Counted from the stretch's first letter, positions 17,301-26,742 are shown. The stretch: 55,325 bases of DNA from a bacterium (GCA_021833825.1 JAKBEL010000019.1:1-55325); one strand, 5' to 3'. Notes: generated from the sequence alone by a model not told the origin. Translations and numbers: made by a program.

Positions 17301-18498
17301 CAACGCGCAAGTTTGTTGCAACTTCGCGCTGCAATAACTCTGCATAAATGTATGATTTAAAAAGCTCTACCGCCATAATCTTTGGAATACCGCATTGATC
17401 CATACGCAATGATGGATTGACCACGATAACAGAACGGCCTGAGTAATCTACGCGACGTCCAAGTAAATTCTGGCGGAAACGCCCTTGTTTACCACGCAAC
17501 ATTTCACTCAATGATTTCAGTGGTCTACGATTTGAACCACGAACTGGCTGACCTCTTCGACCATTATCGATAAGCGCATCAACAGCCTCTTGCAGCATTC
17601 TTTTTTCATTTTTGATAATAACCGAAGGAGCATCAATCTCTATCAAACGTTGCAGACGAATATTTCTATTGAGTACACGACGATATAATTCATTAAGATC
17701 TGAGCTTGCAAAGCGACCACCTTCCAATGGCACTAAAGGGCGCAAATCTGGTGGTAATACCGGAAGCACACTCAAAATCATCCATTCTGGCCTTAAGTCT
17801 GCTTGCAATAAATCTGAAAAAACCTTCATACGGCGCATAATCTTATGACGAATAGCAACAGAAGAGGTCTTTTTATATTCATCCTCAAGTTGCACAACTT
17901 CTAACTTAAGATCTAACATACTCAAAAGCTCTTTAATCGCTTCTGCACCATTTTCAGCCTTAAAATCAAAGTCATCCGAGTGAGACTCTAAATACTGATT
18001 AAATTCATTATTATTTAATAATGTTTTGCGTGGATAAGGAGACTTTCCTTGATGAATAACAATATATGCATCAAAATAGATGACTCTTTCTAAATCTTTT
18101 ATTGGAAGATCCAAAATAAGACCTAAATAACTTGGAATGCCTTTTAAATACCAAATATGAGAAACTGGGGCTACCAAATCAATATGCCCCATGCGCTCAC
18201 GACGCACGCGTGATTGAATAACCTCAACCCCACATTTTTCGCACGTCACCCCACGATGTTTCATACGTTTGTATTTACCGCAATTACATTCCCAGTCCTT
18301 TACCGGCCCGAAAATACGAGCACAAAATAAACCATCACGCTCTGGCTTTAAAGTACGATAGTTAATTGTCTCTATCTTTTTAACTTCACCATAAGATAAT
18401 GACTTGATCTTTTCTGGAGAAGCTATACCAACTTTAATCGCATTAAACTGAGTAACGTTTACGTATTCTCTAAAACGTTCTAATATCCGACTATTCAC
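14380..18498 (-). CDS. rpoC: DNA-directed RNA polymerase subunit beta'
   Basis: Largest catalytic subunit of RNA polymerase. Visible: N-terminal zinc site CNCGKYKR with CEKCGVEV, the lid/rudder region, the catalytic loop [16 protein letters not shown] with its three Mg-binding Asp, the second zinc site ([13 protein letters not shown]) and the trigger loop region ending [12 protein letters not shown]. About 1372 residues, typical for bacteria without large insertions. The GTG at 18498 was chosen: it has AAGGAG 7 bases upstream and is followed by [20 protein letters not shown], matching the normal start; a longer frame inside rpoB is less likely. The start overlaps the rpoB stop codon (GTGAATAG), so translation is coupled. 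Confidence 0.98.
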   Translation of the reverse strand: MNSRILERFREYVNVTQFNAIKVGIASPEKIKSLSYGEVKKIETINYRTLKPERDGLFCARIFGPVKDWECNCGKYKRMKHRGVTCEKCGVEVIQSRVRRERMGHIDLVAPVSHIWYLKGIPSYLGLILDLPIKDLERVIYFDAYIVIHQGKSPYPRKTLLNNNEFNQYLESHSDDFDFKAENGAEAIKELLSMLDLKLEVVQLEDEYKKTSSVAIRHKIMRRMKVFSDLLQADLRPEWMILSVLPVLPPDLRPLVPLEGGRFASSDLNELYRRVLNRNIRLQRLIEIDAPSVIIKNEKRMLQEAVDALIDNGRRGQPVRGSNRRPLKSLSEMLRGKQGRFRQNLLGRRVDYSGRSVIVVNPSLRMDQCGIPKIMAVELFKSYIYAELLQREVATNLRVAKKMVEDLDPQVWDVLEDVVKGRPVLLNRAPTLHRLGIQAFYPILVEGKAITIHPLVCAAFNADFDGDMMAVHLPLSEKAQLEAKNLMLSTHNILSPANGRPVTVPSQDMVLGLYYMTKLRMGSLGEGLVFADLNEVITAYQCEQVGLHAQITVRLDDGSLVQTTAGRVLLFEALPKGASFHLVNKIMKKSYLTKLVEKIYYSFGNEAAVATLDKIKKLGFYYSTVGGISFSLRDLIVPDKKHVIVANAENEVDKVEQLYIDGVITNGERNNKVLSIWGRATDDVGKEVFSVLESQDEKSFNNADKSFAPFNPVFMMLDSGSRGSKEQIRQLVGMRGPMAKPSGEIMETPVKTNFKDGLSVFEYFVSTHGARKGQSDTALKTANSGYLTRRLVDVAQDVTVVMDDCKTLGYVTIDDLKESDEVIYPLAGRVFGRVLASDAKDPITGQLLFKQGTVIGRDDMAVLADSAITHLQVRSVLTCQAKHGVCVQCYGYDLSRGELVDIGTTVGIIAAQSIGEPGTQLTMRTFHIGGTASGLSAQPFFVAKQAGIVQLRGIKLVENRQGQQLNLSRKAKVVIVSKDGRELQSNDLEYGSTLLVKDGQEIAVGTKLVVWDPNSKVILTEYNGTVEFVDLVENITFQERFDEVTNRSSIMVLEHRGEKYQPALRIIGQNGKEIAYYFLPPGSLFMVSRGQEVKAGDVLVRMPREVQKTKDITGGLSRIAELFEARVPKDPAILADIDGEIVFGGLHRGLRKISIVSGATSYDYYVARGQQLNVMNGDRVQAGDLLTSGAPVLHDMLRILGPDVVQKYLVNQIQEIYRLQGIDISDKHIELVVRQMIRKVRIIDAGDTDFLIGDKVDRMHFMSVNAVLRAEGKKVAVAKPVLMGLTQASLSTESWISAASFQETTRILTEAAISGKADNLRGLKERVTVGKLISAGTGIQSFRKKYLGSNKSDLENQAHEQEMREMGIVEGK

Positions 18499-21400
18499 CG
18501 ATTTTCTCCTTGCTGCTCTTGAACAAGTCAACTTGTAACGCCAAACTTTGAAGTTCTTTAATTAACACATTAAATGATTCTGGTACACCAGGATCCGGAA
18601 TCTTCTCACCACGAACAATAGCTTCGTATACTCTGTGTCGGCCTGTGACATCGTCAGATTTATAGGTGAGCATCTCTTGTAATGTATATGCAGCACCATA
18701 AGCTTCTAATGCCCACACTTCCATCTCACCCAGTCGCTGTCCACCCATCTGAGCTTTACCGCCAAGAGGTTGTTGAGTAACCAGAGAGTACGGCCCAACA
18801 GATCGAGCATGCAATTTATCATCTACCAAGTGATTCAATTTCATCATATAGATAGAACCAATAGTAACCGGTTGATCAAAATAATCACCAGTTCGACCGT
18901 CTCTAACTTTAAACGCACCTGATTCAGGAAGGCTTAATTCGTGAAGCAATGGTTTAATATCGGCGTCATAGGTTGCTCCTTCAAATACTGGCGTTTTAAA
19001 TTTAACACCATATTTAGCAGAGCGTTGCGCAAGATTTAATATACCTTCATGGCCACCATCATGCTCAATGGCATTGACAATCTCTTGACCATAACAATCT
19101 ACAAGCTTGCTCTTAATATCATCGTATACCTTGGTTTCTAACATTTCTGAAACTCGTTTTCCTAGCTCTTTGCCAGCCAATCCCAACGCTGTTTCAAGAA
19201 TCTGACCTACGTTCATACGAGAAGGTACACCCAACGGATTAAGTACCACATCAACCGATGTGCCATCATCTAAATATGGCATATCTTCACGTGGAACAAT
19301 CGTTGAAACAAGACCTTTATTACCATGACGTCCCGCGACCTTATCTCCCACAGAGACTAATCGACGCATTGCAATATAGACTTTGACCATCTTAATAACA
19401 CCCGATGGCAAAGGATCACCCTTTTTCAAACGATTAACACGCTCTTCTTGTAAGCCAGTTAAAATGCGAACCTGATTTTCATACATCTCTCTGATCTCTT
19501 TAATCTGATCATTGAGCTCTTTATCTTTGGCTTTTATGATGCTTACTTGCTGCCACGACTGTCCAATAATTAAATTCTTATCGAATTGAGTCTTGTTCAA
19601 GAATGATTTTACATTTCCTGCTGCAGCATCTTGACCATCTACTATATGTGCTATTTTTTCAACAAGCATAACTTGTAATGATCTGACATGATCTTCAAAG
19701 TCTGCATTTAAATTTTTAATCTGACGATCAATCTCTTCTTTGTAACGCTTATCTTTTCTAATACCGCTTCGTGAGAATATTTTCACATCAATAACGGTAC
19801 CCTCAACTCCAGGTGGTACTCTCAATGAAGTATCTCTCACTTCACGAGATTTCTCACCAAATATCGCACGAAGAAGCTTCTCTTCTGGTGAATATTGTAT
19901 ATCACCCTTTAAAGTAACTTTTCCTACGAGAATATCTCCGGGCTTAACACGCGTTCCAACATAAACGATTCCATCTTCATCAAGACCTTCCAATGCAGAT
20001 TCTCCTACATTTGGAATATCTCTGGTAATCTCTTCTGGCCCAAGCTTAGTATCACGAGCATCAACAACATATTCATCAATATGCACTGATGTCATAATAT
20101 CATCACTCACTAAACGTTCGCTCAATACAATAGCATCCTCAAAATTATATCCATGCCAAGGCATAAACGCGACTGTTAAGTTTGAGCCCAAAGCCAATTC
20201 TCCACCTTGAATCGATGGGCCGTCAGTTAATATATCTCCAGCTCTAACACGCTCACCTCGACTTACAGTAGGCCGTTGGTGAATCCAAGTACTATAACTA
20301 GAACGTCTAAACTTTTGTAAATAATAAGTATCAACACCCTGGTTAACCCAGTCCTCTGCATTAACAAATTGATGCTCATCTGCACGTACAATAATTTTTG
20401 TAGAAGAGACATACTCTACAACACCATCACGTTTGGCTGTAATAACCGCGCCTGAATCTTTAGCTATATCTTTTTCCATGCCAGTACCAACTATTGGAGC
20501 CTCTGGCTTAATAAGAGGAACTGCTTGACGTTGCATATTTGCACCCATCAATGCACGAGTTGCGTCATCATGCTCTAAGAATGGAATCAACGCAGAAGAG
20601 ACTGACACAAGCTGTTTTGGGGAAAGGTCTATATAATTAATGCGATCGGCATCAACAAACATAAAGTTTCCTTGGTGGCGAGCAAATACCTTCTCTTTTT
20701 CTAGCTTATTATCAGCCGAAATTTCGACGTCTGCTTGAGCAATATAATTATTTGCTTCTTGAAAAGCATCTAAGAAAACTACATCATCCAAAATCTTTGT
20801 GTTATCAACTGGACGATAAGCGGTCTCTATAAACCCAAGATCGTTAACCATCGCATAGGTTGCCAATGATGAGATAAGGCCAACGGTCTGTCCTTCTGGA
20901 GTCTCAATTGGACATATACGACCATAGTGTGAAGTATGCACGTCACGAATCTCATATGTCGCACGATCCTTCATAACACCACCGGGCCCAAGTGCCGACA
21001 GACGACGTTTATGAGCAATTTCTGCCAATGGGTTTGTCTGATCCATAAATTGAGATAGCTGACCGAGTCCAAAGAACTCACGCAAGACCGCACTTAATGG
21101 TTTTACATTTAAAAAATCTTGTGGCATAAGAGCGCCATGAGCCTCTTGCATACGGAAACGCTCACGTATAATTCTATCAATACGCAAGAATCCTAAATAG
21201 ACCTGATTACTTAAAAGCTCTCCAACCAAGCGCACTCGACGATTACCTAAATGATCAATATCATCCAATTCACCTTCACCACGTTCACGCAAATTAACTA
21301 AGTAACGCAATGTAGCAATAATATCTTCTTGTGTAAGTGTAAGAACATCTTCAGAGATCGAAAGCTCTAACTTGCGATTCATACGAATACGTCCAACACG

Positions 21401-22798
21401 CGTTAAATCATAAAATCTTGGATTATATAATGCATTCTCAAGACGCTCTTTAATCTCTTTGACTGAAGAGCTATCACCAGGCCATACTTTTGCATGCAGT
21501 TCTTTTAAAGCTTCATCTTGACTTGTTGTACTATCTTGCGCTAAAGTCATAGCAATTGTTGGCTGAAAAACATAACCCGATGAACGAATTAGATCAACGC
21601 TCATCTCTTTCTCTTTGCTCAATTTATCACAAAGTTCTTCAGTAAACACTTCACCTTGATAAGCTATTGCCTCCCCTGTATGAGGATCGACAACATCTTT
21701 ACCAAGCACTCTGCTTAGAAGAGTATTTTTCCGTAAGTCGAGTCTTTCAACTCCAGCTTTTTTGAGTTTTTGTAAAATATCTTTAGTTATACGTTTGCCA
21801 ATAAATGCTTTCTCTTTATCCTCAGAGAGCATTCCTGATTCAATTCGTTGCCCCAATAACCGTTCATCAACTGCGCAACTAAAAGCTCCCCCAGCAACCT
21901 GAACTGTATCAAATTGATAAAAGAGTGAAATAATATCATTGCGAGCAATGCCCAATGCCTGTAAAAAGGTTGTGACTAGGAGCTTCTTCTTTCGATCTAT
22001 GCGAACATATAAATAATCATTACTATCAAACTCAAAATCGAGCCATGAACCGCGCATAGGAATAATACGCGCTAAATAGTATGGACGCCCTCTGAAGTCT
22101 TTAACCTTTTTGCTTTGCGAAAAGACAACCCCAGCAGAACGATGCAATTGACTTACAATAACTCGATCAACTCCGTTGATTAAGAAAGTTCCCAAGTTGC
22201 CCAACTTGAAACGACCATCCTGCTCATAAAGATCAGCCATAACAGGAATATCCGCAAAAAAGATATCTTGCTCTTTCACATCCTGTATGACTTTATTCTC
22301 TTTCTCATCTTTTGCCCAAGTGATCAACTGTATTTTGATCTTAAGTGGCATTGCAAAAGTCTGTCCTGAAGAGCGACATTCATCGAGAGACATCAACATC
22401 TTAATCGCAACTCGAGAGTGGCAATTTGGGCATGTCTTATATCGAGCTGTCTTTTTTTGTTGATCAGTCAAGCGAGAGCAACCTGTTTTTTTCGAAACGG
22501 TATCAACCCATTTATAACGGTTTTCAATACCAGTTAACTTGCCACAAGTACAAGACCAATTTCCCAACTCATAGCTGACGTATTCCAAAGACATACGATC
22601 TTCATATTCAATAGGAAAAATATCCTTCAGAACCTTTTCAAGCCCTATGAGCTTTCGTTCTGATGGCAAATAGTCTAATTGGACAAAATCATTAAATGAT
22701 GAAGATTGAATCTCAATCAAATTTGGCACAGGAACAATGTCCTTTATTTTTCCAAACAGTTTACGAACGTTGATCTTGCCCGCATGCAAGTTAGACAT
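18491..22798 (-). CDS. rpoB: DNA-directed RNA polymerase subunit beta, with a cysteine-rich N-terminal insertion
   Basis: Catalytic subunit of RNA polymerase. Conserved regions seen: the rifampicin-pocket segment FGLGQLSQFMDQTNPLAE and HKRRLSALGPGG, GRICPIETPEGQ-VGLI, MPWHGYNFEDAIVLSERL, and the end region MGGQRLGEMEVWALEAYGAA. The product is 1435 residues, longer than most. Between SYELGNW (about residue 80) and DECRSSGQTFAMPLK (about 139) there is an insertion of about 57 residues with C83-x-C85, C107 and C123-x2-C126, a zinc-ribbon-like spacing absent from well-known RpoB sequences at this point. A further helical insertion lies around residues 980-1080 (beta flap side), as in many Gram-negatives. 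Upstream is rplL; rpoC overlaps the stop. Confidence 0.98.
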   Translation of the reverse strand: MSNLHAGKINVRKLFGKIKDIVPVPNLIEIQSSSFNDFVQLDYLPSERKLIGLEKVLKDIFPIEYEDRMSLEYVSYELGNWSCTCGKLTGIENRYKWVDTVSKKTGCSRLTDQQKKTARYKTCPNCHSRVAIKMLMSLDECRSSGQTFAMPLKIKIQLITWAKDEKENKVIQDVKEQDIFFADIPVMADLYEQDGRFKLGNLGTFLINGVDRVIVSQLHRSAGVVFSQSKKVKDFRGRPYYLARIIPMRGSWLDFEFDSNDYLYVRIDRKKKLLVTTFLQALGIARNDIISLFYQFDTVQVAGGAFSCAVDERLLGQRIESGMLSEDKEKAFIGKRITKDILQKLKKAGVERLDLRKNTLLSRVLGKDVVDPHTGEAIAYQGEVFTEELCDKLSKEKEMSVDLIRSSGYVFQPTIAMTLAQDSTTSQDEALKELHAKVWPGDSSSVKEIKERLENALYNPRFYDLTRVGRIRMNRKLELSISEDVLTLTQEDIIATLRYLVNLRERGEGELDDIDHLGNRRVRLVGELLSNQVYLGFLRIDRIIRERFRMQEAHGALMPQDFLNVKPLSAVLREFFGLGQLSQFMDQTNPLAEIAHKRRLSALGPGGVMKDRATYEIRDVHTSHYGRICPIETPEGQTVGLISSLATYAMVNDLGFIETAYRPVDNTKILDDVVFLDAFQEANNYIAQADVEISADNKLEKEKVFARHQGNFMFVDADRINYIDLSPKQLVSVSSALIPFLEHDDATRALMGANMQRQAVPLIKPEAPIVGTGMEKDIAKDSGAVITAKRDGVVEYVSSTKIIVRADEHQFVNAEDWVNQGVDTYYLQKFRRSSYSTWIHQRPTVSRGERVRAGDILTDGPSIQGGELALGSNLTVAFMPWHGYNFEDAIVLSERLVSDDIMTSVHIDEYVVDARDTKLGPEEITRDIPNVGESALEGLDEDGIVYVGTRVKPGDILVGKVTLKGDIQYSPEEKLLRAIFGEKSREVRDTSLRVPPGVEGTVIDVKIFSRSGIRKDKRYKEEIDRQIKNLNADFEDHVRSLQVMLVEKIAHIVDGQDAAAGNVKSFLNKTQFDKNLIIGQSWQQVSIIKAKDKELNDQIKEIREMYENQVRILTGLQEERVNRLKKGDPLPSGVIKMVKVYIAMRRLVSVGDKVAGRHGNKGLVSTIVPREDMPYLDDGTSVDVVLNPLGVPSRMNVGQILETALGLAGKELGKRVSEMLETKVYDDIKSKLVDCYGQEIVNAIEHDGGHEGILNLAQRSAKYGVKFKTPVFEGATYDADIKPLLHELSLPESGAFKVRDGRTGDYFDQPVTIGSIYMMKLNHLVDDKLHARSVGPYSLVTQQPLGGKAQMGGQRLGEMEVWALEAYGAAYTLQEMLTYKSDDVTGRHRVYEAIVRGEKIPDPGVPESFNVLIKELQSLALQVDLFKSSKEKIGE

Positions 22799-22868
22799 TC
22801 AGTTGCTCCTCAAATTCAATACATATAATGTGATAAACCACTAAAAAGAATCCGTACAGATCGATTAA

Positions 22869-23243
22869 TTAAGCCAACTGTACTTTTGCTCCAGCTTCTT
22901 CTAGCACCTGCTTCATCTTCTTCGCTTCATCCTTAGGTACATTTTCACCTAAAATTGTTGGAGCTTCTTCTGCAGCTTTTTTTGCATCAGAAAGACTTAA
23001 TGATGGTAAAACTTGTCTTAAAGCTTTAATCACTTTAATTTTTTCAGATCCACTATCTTGAAGAGTTACTTTAAATTCTGATTTTTCTTCTGCTGGTGCA
23101 GCTTCAGATGCTGCAGCTCCTGCTGATGCTGCTGTTGGCATAGCCGCAGAAACACCAAACTTTGTCTCTATAGCAGCTACAAGATCGCCTAACTCTGTAA
23201 CAGATAATGTACTGATCTGTTCAACTAATTTTTCAATCGCCAT
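22869..23243 (-). CDS. rplL: 50S ribosomal protein L7/L12
   Basis: Stalk protein that recruits translation factors. From the chosen ATG the product is 124 residues: N-terminal dimerisation helix (MAIEKLVEQISTLSVTELGD), Ala/Pro-rich hinge (about 40-58), and C-terminal domain with KIKVIKALRQVLPSLSLSDAK and PTILGENVPKDEAKK. GGAG lies 6 bases before the ATG at 23243; a longer frame with Cys-rich extra residues is not supported. It lies between rplJ and rpoB in the classical order; the 70-base gap to rpoB is a usual place for attenuation, but no hairpin was confirmed. Confidence 0.97.
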   Translation of the reverse strand: MAIEKLVEQISTLSVTELGDLVAAIETKFGVSAAMPTAASAGAAASEAAPAEEKSEFKVTLQDSGSEKIKVIKALRQVLPSLSLSDAKKAAEEAPTILGENVPKDEAKKMKQVLEEAGAKVQLA

Positions 23244-23353
23244 GTTTTCTCCACACGAACACAAATTATATTAATAAATATCACTAACTATATGCATATT
23301 TAAGCGTTTAAGGAAGCATCTATCCCAAACGTTTTGTCCATTCTAAGCCCGTA

Positions 23354-23839
23354 CTAAACAGACTTTGTTTGAACCATTTTTAAAACAAACGCCAATTTTG
23401 CAATTGGAGCTTTCAATGTACCGCACAATTGCGCCAATAGAACTTCTCTTGATGGCAAAGAAGCAATTCTAACAATGGTAGCTTTATCTAGCAATTTACT
23501 CTCTAAACTACCTGCTACTATGCTCAACTTCTCATGCTCTTTTGCAAAATCATTTAACACTTTTGCTACAGATTGAGCCTCATCTTGTACAAAAACAACA
23601 CCAATCTGTTCTCTAAAATATGGCAGCATAACATTAATTGCAGGAATATCCTGTGCAGCCATCTTTATCAAACGAGCTTTAGCAATTTTCATACGGCCAC
23701 CTTTTGAACGGAGGCCTTTTCTTAAATTTTTAACCTGCTCAACAGTTAGCCCCTGATAATTGATCAAAAATGCAGCCTTGCTTTGAGCAAAGTCATTCTT
23801 GAGAGATGCAACTAACAGAGCTTTTTCTTCACGATTCAT
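23354..23839 (-). CDS. rplJ: 50S ribosomal protein L10
   Basis: Binds 23S rRNA and anchors L7/L12 dimers. The 161-residue product starts MNREEKALLVASLKNDFAQS and shows the L10 core AAFLINYQGLTVEQVKNLRK, then the helical C-terminus that carries L12 (IAKLAFVLKMVQ). Length is typical. It follows rplA by 20 bases and precedes rplL by about 110 bases. In other bacteria L10-L12 represses this operon by binding the rplJ leader; the short gap here leaves little room for a separate leader, so control may act further upstream. Confidence 0.96.
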   Translation of the reverse strand: MNREEKALLVASLKNDFAQSKAAFLINYQGLTVEQVKNLRKGLRSKGGRMKIAKARLIKMAAQDIPAINVMLPYFREQIGVVFVQDEAQSVAKVLNDFAKEHEKLSIVAGSLESKLLDKATIVRIASLPSREVLLAQLCGTLKAPIAKLAFVLKMVQTKSV

Positions 23840-23859
23840 GATTTTTAATACCCCAATAG

Positions 23860-24549
23860 CTATAATACATCTTCAGGACTGACCGCTATGCCAGGCCCCA
23901 TTGTTGAAGAAATATGTATTCTTTTAATATATTTCCCTTTTGATGTTGCTGGTTTTGCAGCCATGAGCGCTTTTACAAAAGCACTAAAATTATCATGCAA
24001 AGCATTAACATCAAATGATTTTTTACCAAATGAAAAGTGGACAATTCCCTGCTTATCATTTTTGAAAAAAGCTCTACCTTTTTTCAATTCAGAAACGACA
24101 TCTGCAACATCAAATGTTACTGTGCCCAATTTTTTATTTGGCAAAAGGCCTTTTGGCCCAAGAACCTTTGCTAGCTTTCCAACGGCACCCATTATATCAG
24201 GTGTTGCGACAGCATAATCAAAGTCTAACCAACCGCCATTAATTTTTTCTATAAGATCATCAGATCCAACAGCATCAGCTCCAGCCTTTTCTGCCTTCTC
24301 AGCATAATCGCCCTTTGCAAAAACAATAACTCGAGGCACTTTTCCTCTGCCATGAGGCAAAATCACTGAACCACGAACCGCCTGTTCACCCTTTGATGCA
24401 TCAATACCGAGGTTGACTCCAACATCGACCGACTCATCAAATTTTGCATAACCGATCTCTTTTACTTTTTTTAAAGCTTCTTTGATAGAAATATCTTCTA
24501 CCGCAACACTAGCACGCGCTTTTGTGTATTTTTTTCCGTGTTTGGCCAT
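23860..24549 (-). CDS. rplA: 50S ribosomal protein L1
   Basis: L1 stalk protein of the large subunit, commonly also a translational repressor of its own operon. The 229-residue product has the family order: start MAKHGKKYTKARA, VDVGVNLGIDASKGEQAVRG, LPHGRGKVPRVIVFAKG, then PDIMGAVGKLAKVLGPKGLLPNKK (the L1 signature region) and IHISSTMGPGIAV near the end. It follows rplK by 17 bases. Confidence 0.97.
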   Translation of the reverse strand: MAKHGKKYTKARASVAVEDISIKEALKKVKEIGYAKFDESVDVGVNLGIDASKGEQAVRGSVILPHGRGKVPRVIVFAKGDYAEKAEKAGADAVGSDDLIEKINGGWLDFDYAVATPDIMGAVGKLAKVLGPKGLLPNKKLGTVTFDVADVVSELKKGRAFFKNDKQGIVHFSFGKKSFDVNALHDNFSAFVKALMAAKPATSKGKYIKRIHISSTMGPGIAVSPEDVL

Positions 24550-24566
24550 GTAACATCCTTAATCGA

Positions 24567-24992
24567 TCAATCGACAACATCAACCCCCATGCTTCGAGCA
24601 CTGCCAGCAATAATCTTTTTTGCTTGATCAATGTCAATAGCATTCAAATCGGGCATTTTAATTTTTGCAATATCTTCTACATCTTTCCAGGTAATCTTCC
24701 CAACTTTATCAACATGAGGACGAGAAGAACCCTTTTTAGCAGAGATCCTCTTTTTAATTAATTCTGTAGTTGGAGGTGTTTTGGTAACAAAAGTAAATGT
24801 TCTATCGGTATATACAGTTATCAGAACAGGAACAATCTCGCCCTTTTGACCCACAGTTGCAGCATTAACTTGTTTGCAGAACTCCATCATATTGACACCA
24901 TGGGGCCCAAGCATTTGACCAATTTTACCTGCAGGAGTAGCACTACCCCCAGTAACCTGAATTCTAACTTTTGCTTTTATTGGCTTTGCCAT
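24567..24992 (-). CDS. rplK: 50S ribosomal protein L11
   Basis: Component of the GTPase-associated centre. From the chosen ATG the product is 141 residues, the normal size, beginning MAKPIKAKVRIQVTGGSATP. The family signatures are PAGKIGQMLGPHGVNMMEFCKQ and the C-terminal RSMGVDVVD. A frame starting three codons earlier at TTG is possible but the ATG fits the family start. It lies 18 bases after nusG in the standard secE-nusG-rplK-rplA order. Confidence 0.97.
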   Translation of the reverse strand: MAKPIKAKVRIQVTGGSATPAGKIGQMLGPHGVNMMEFCKQVNAATVGQKGEIVPVLITVYTDRTFTFVTKTPPTTELIKKRISAKKGSSRPHVDKVGKITWKDVEDIAKIKMPDLNAIDIDQAKKIIAGSARSMGVDVVD

Positions 24993-25010
24993 TTTTAACA
25001 ACCTATCATG

Positions 25011-25529
25011 CTAGCGTTTAACTTGATTAAAACCAAGCTCTACCGGAGTCATGCGACCAAAAATACTGACCATGACCGTGAGCTTTTCATTCTCTTCATC
25101 AACCTTATCAATAATACCAACAAATCCTGCAAATGGTCCATCTTGAATCTCAACCTCTTGACTCACTGCAAATTCTGTCTTATCTTTCGCAACAACAACC
25201 TCACCCTTCATTTGCGAAACAATACGATCAATCTCTTTTTTTGACAAAGGAATTGGATTTTTCCCACCCAAAAACTTCAATACTCGCAAACTTGAATTTA
25301 CCAGCTGCATAGTCTCCGGTTTTGCCTCCATCTCAATCAGAACATACCCAGGAAACAGCTGCTCATCAGTCGCCTCTTGAGCCTGAAAAAAAGATTTCAT
25401 TTTCGCAGAAGGCACGAGAATATCTCCAAAATCACTCTGTAGCTCTTTTCTTGCTATCTGCTTTTCAAGATCATTCTTTACGGTCTCTTCATATCCGGCA
25501 TATACTTGAACAACATACCATTGTTTCAT
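25011..25529 (-). CDS. nusG: Transcription termination/antitermination factor NusG
   Basis: Binds RNA polymerase and couples it to ribosomes or Rho. From the chosen ATG the product has 172 residues: NGN domain (KQWYVVQVYAGYEETVKNDL, FPGYVLIEM, LRVLKFLGGKNPIPLS) and C-terminal KOW domain (VEIQDGPFAGFVGIIDKVDE). The ATG at 25529 was preferred to an upstream alternative because KQWYVV is where the family starts and AGGA lies about 9 bases before it. Nineteen to twenty-three bases separate it from secE. Confidence 0.97.
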   Translation of the reverse strand: MKQWYVVQVYAGYEETVKNDLEKQIARKELQSDFGDILVPSAKMKSFFQAQEATDEQLFPGYVLIEMEAKPETMQLVNSSLRVLKFLGGKNPIPLSKKEIDRIVSQMKGEVVVAKDKTEFAVSQEVEIQDGPFAGFVGIIDKVDEENEKLTVMVSIFGRMTPVELGFNQVKR

Positions 25530-25552
25530 GAGATCAAATCCTACTTTAACTT

Positions 25553-25747
25553 TCAACTACCTTGATACGCAAATACCCACTGGGCCAACTGAGAAAACAT
25601 CGAATCTATGAAAAAAAGATAGATAGAAAATAGGGCAACCAGTATTAATACAACAATAGTGGAACCGATCCAATCATCAAACTTTGGCCAAACAACTCTT
25701 GTTAGTTCAACCCGCACCTGACTTAAAAACTGTACGACATCTTTCAT
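25553..25747 (-). CDS. secE: Protein translocase subunit SecE
   Basis: Small essential membrane subunit of the SecYEG channel. The 64-residue product has the amphipathic helix with the SecE signature VRVELTRVVWPKFDDW and one transmembrane helix (about residues 29-48). This is the single-helix form of most bacteria. Located between tRNA-Trp and nusG, as in many genomes. The many signal-peptide proteins of this window would use this route. Confidence 0.95.
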   Translation of the reverse strand: MKDVVQFLSQVRVELTRVVWPKFDDWIGSTIVVLILVALFSIYLFFIDSMFSQLAQWVFAYQGS

Positions 25748-25798
25748 AGTCCATCCATATTCGTCTCAATAATATTTTTCACGCTACTCTTGTGCATT

Positions 25799-25874
25799 TG
25801 GCAGGCCAGGAGGGATTTGAACCCCCAACCATCAGATTTGGAGTCTGCCGCTCTACCGTTCGAGCTACTGGCCT
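25799..25874 (-). tRNA. tRNA-Trp (CCA)
   Basis: Acceptor AGGCCAG with CTGGCCT, D arm GCTC/GAGC, anticodon loop CTCCAAA (anticodon CCA), T arm GGGGG-TTCAAAT-CCCTC, encoded CCA. One mismatch (G-A) closes the anticodon stem at 27-43. Confidence 0.95.
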
Positions 25875-25879
25875 AATTA

Positions 25880-26041
25880 CTACTTCGATTCCTTATATAG
25901 CACATGCCTACGCACCACAGGATCATATTTTTTAAGTTCAAGCCTTCCTGTTGTGGTCGCTTTATTTTTGGTGGTTGTATAGGTGTGCGCACTTTCCGTG
26001 CTACGAAGGGTTACAATTATTCTGTTATCTTTCTTTGCCAT
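25880..26041 (-). CDS. rpmG: 50S ribosomal protein L33
   Basis: A 53-residue product read on the minus strand: [17 protein letters not shown], then [20 protein letters not shown] and [16 protein letters not shown]. This is L33, with the typical YTTTKNK and LKKYDP-VRRHV--KE motifs. It has no cysteines, so it is the zinc-free form. It lies between tRNA-Thr and tRNA-Trp, where L33 sits in many bacteria, directly upstream of tRNA-Trp and secE. Confidence 0.95.
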   Translation of the reverse strand: MAKKDNRIIVTLRSTESAHTYTTTKNKATTTGRLELKKYDPVVRRHVLYKESK

Positions 26042-26090
26042 AATTAGCCTACTATAAAATGTATAATATCAACCGCCAGATGGATCTGTT

Positions 26091-26166
26091 TGGAGCCCGC
26101 GATCGGACTTGAACCGATGACCTCTCCCTTACCAAGGAAGTGCTCTACCGACTGAGCTACGTGGGC
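26091..26166 (-). tRNA. tRNA-Thr (GGT)
   Basis: Acceptor GCCCACG with CGCGGGC, D arm GCTC/GAGC, anticodon loop TTGGTAA (anticodon GGT), T arm ATCGG-TTCAAGT-CCGAT, encoded CCA. Confidence 0.95.
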
Positions 26167-26245
26167 CTTATCTAATCAATATTACTAGATTAAATAAAAA
26201 AAAGAAAAAAAACAAATTATTCTCTATCAAAAATGAACATAAAAA

Positions 26246-26321
26246 TGGAGCTGGCGACTGGATTTGAACCAGCGACCTGCTGATTACAAATCAGCTGCTC
26301 TACCAACTGAGCTACGCCAGC
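26246..26321 (-). tRNA. tRNA-Thr (TGT)
   Basis: Acceptor GCTGGCG with CGCCAGC, anticodon stem GCTGA/TCAGC with loop TTTGTAA (anticodon TGT), T arm GCTGG-TTCAAAT-CCAGT, encoded CCA. Confidence 0.95.
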
Positions 26322-26339
26322 ATATTGCTTTTTATTCTT

Positions 26340-26416
26340 TGGAGCGGGAAACGGGAGTCGAACCCGCAACCTACAGCTTGGAAGGCTGTCGCTCTAGCCA
26401 ATTGAGCTATTCCCGC
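26340..26416 (-). tRNA. tRNA-Gly (TCC)
   Basis: Acceptor GCGGGAA with TTCCCGC, anticodon stem ACAGC/GCTGT with loop CTTCCAA (anticodon TCC), T arm GCGGG-TTCGACT-CCCGT, encoded CCA. Confidence 0.95.
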
Positions 26417-26601
26417 ACACCCAACACTCATTTCAATTTTTACATAGTCTTATCAGGCTCTTTTTATGAGCTTTCTCTTTGAAAACTTTAGCCTTAAACT
26501 AACCCTACTTATAGACTTTATCAATTCTGGACAATTTTGCCAGCAATTTAAGCATATTAGCGGCATACTCTACTTGCCAATTCATCTAAAAAATGGCCTG
26601 C

Positions 26602-26628
26602 CATACGAAGCTTTACGCGAAGTATGGT
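26602..26628. repeat. Small palindrome next to tRNA-Tyr
   Basis: CCATACGAAGC-TTTACGC-GAAGTATGG: the outer CCATAC and GTATGG pair perfectly. Its right part (GCGAAGTATGG) also occurs inside the elements at 2117-2205 and 3483-3570. It abuts the encoded CCA end of tRNA-Tyr, in the spacer before tRNA-Gly. Confidence 0.5.
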
Positions 26629-26709
26629 GGCGAGAACAGGATTCGAACCTGTGAAGGCTAAGCCAGCGGATTTACAGTCCGCCCCCTTTGACCGCTCGGG
26701 AATCTCGCC
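26625..26709 (-). tRNA. tRNA-Tyr (GTA)
   Basis: Class II tRNA: acceptor GGCGAGA with TCTCGCC, anticodon stem GCGGA/TCCGC with loop CTGTAAA (anticodon GTA), long variable arm TGGCTTAGCCTTC, T arm ACAGG-TTCGAAT-CCTGT, encoded CCA. Confidence 0.95.
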
Positions 26710-26742
26710 ATCTAAAGATGTCAAAATAAAACTAGTATCATT

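Noticed and set aside
22799-22868. Attenuator between rplL and rpoB
   Set aside because: The position is classical, but no convincing GC-rich stem with T-run could be found in the 70 bases.
26264-26482. Open frame giving a protein with NQRPADYKSAALPTELRQ and RETGVEPATYSLEGCRSS
   Set aside because: It is the antisense translation of tRNA-Thr and tRNA-Gly, a well-known artefact of automatic annotation.
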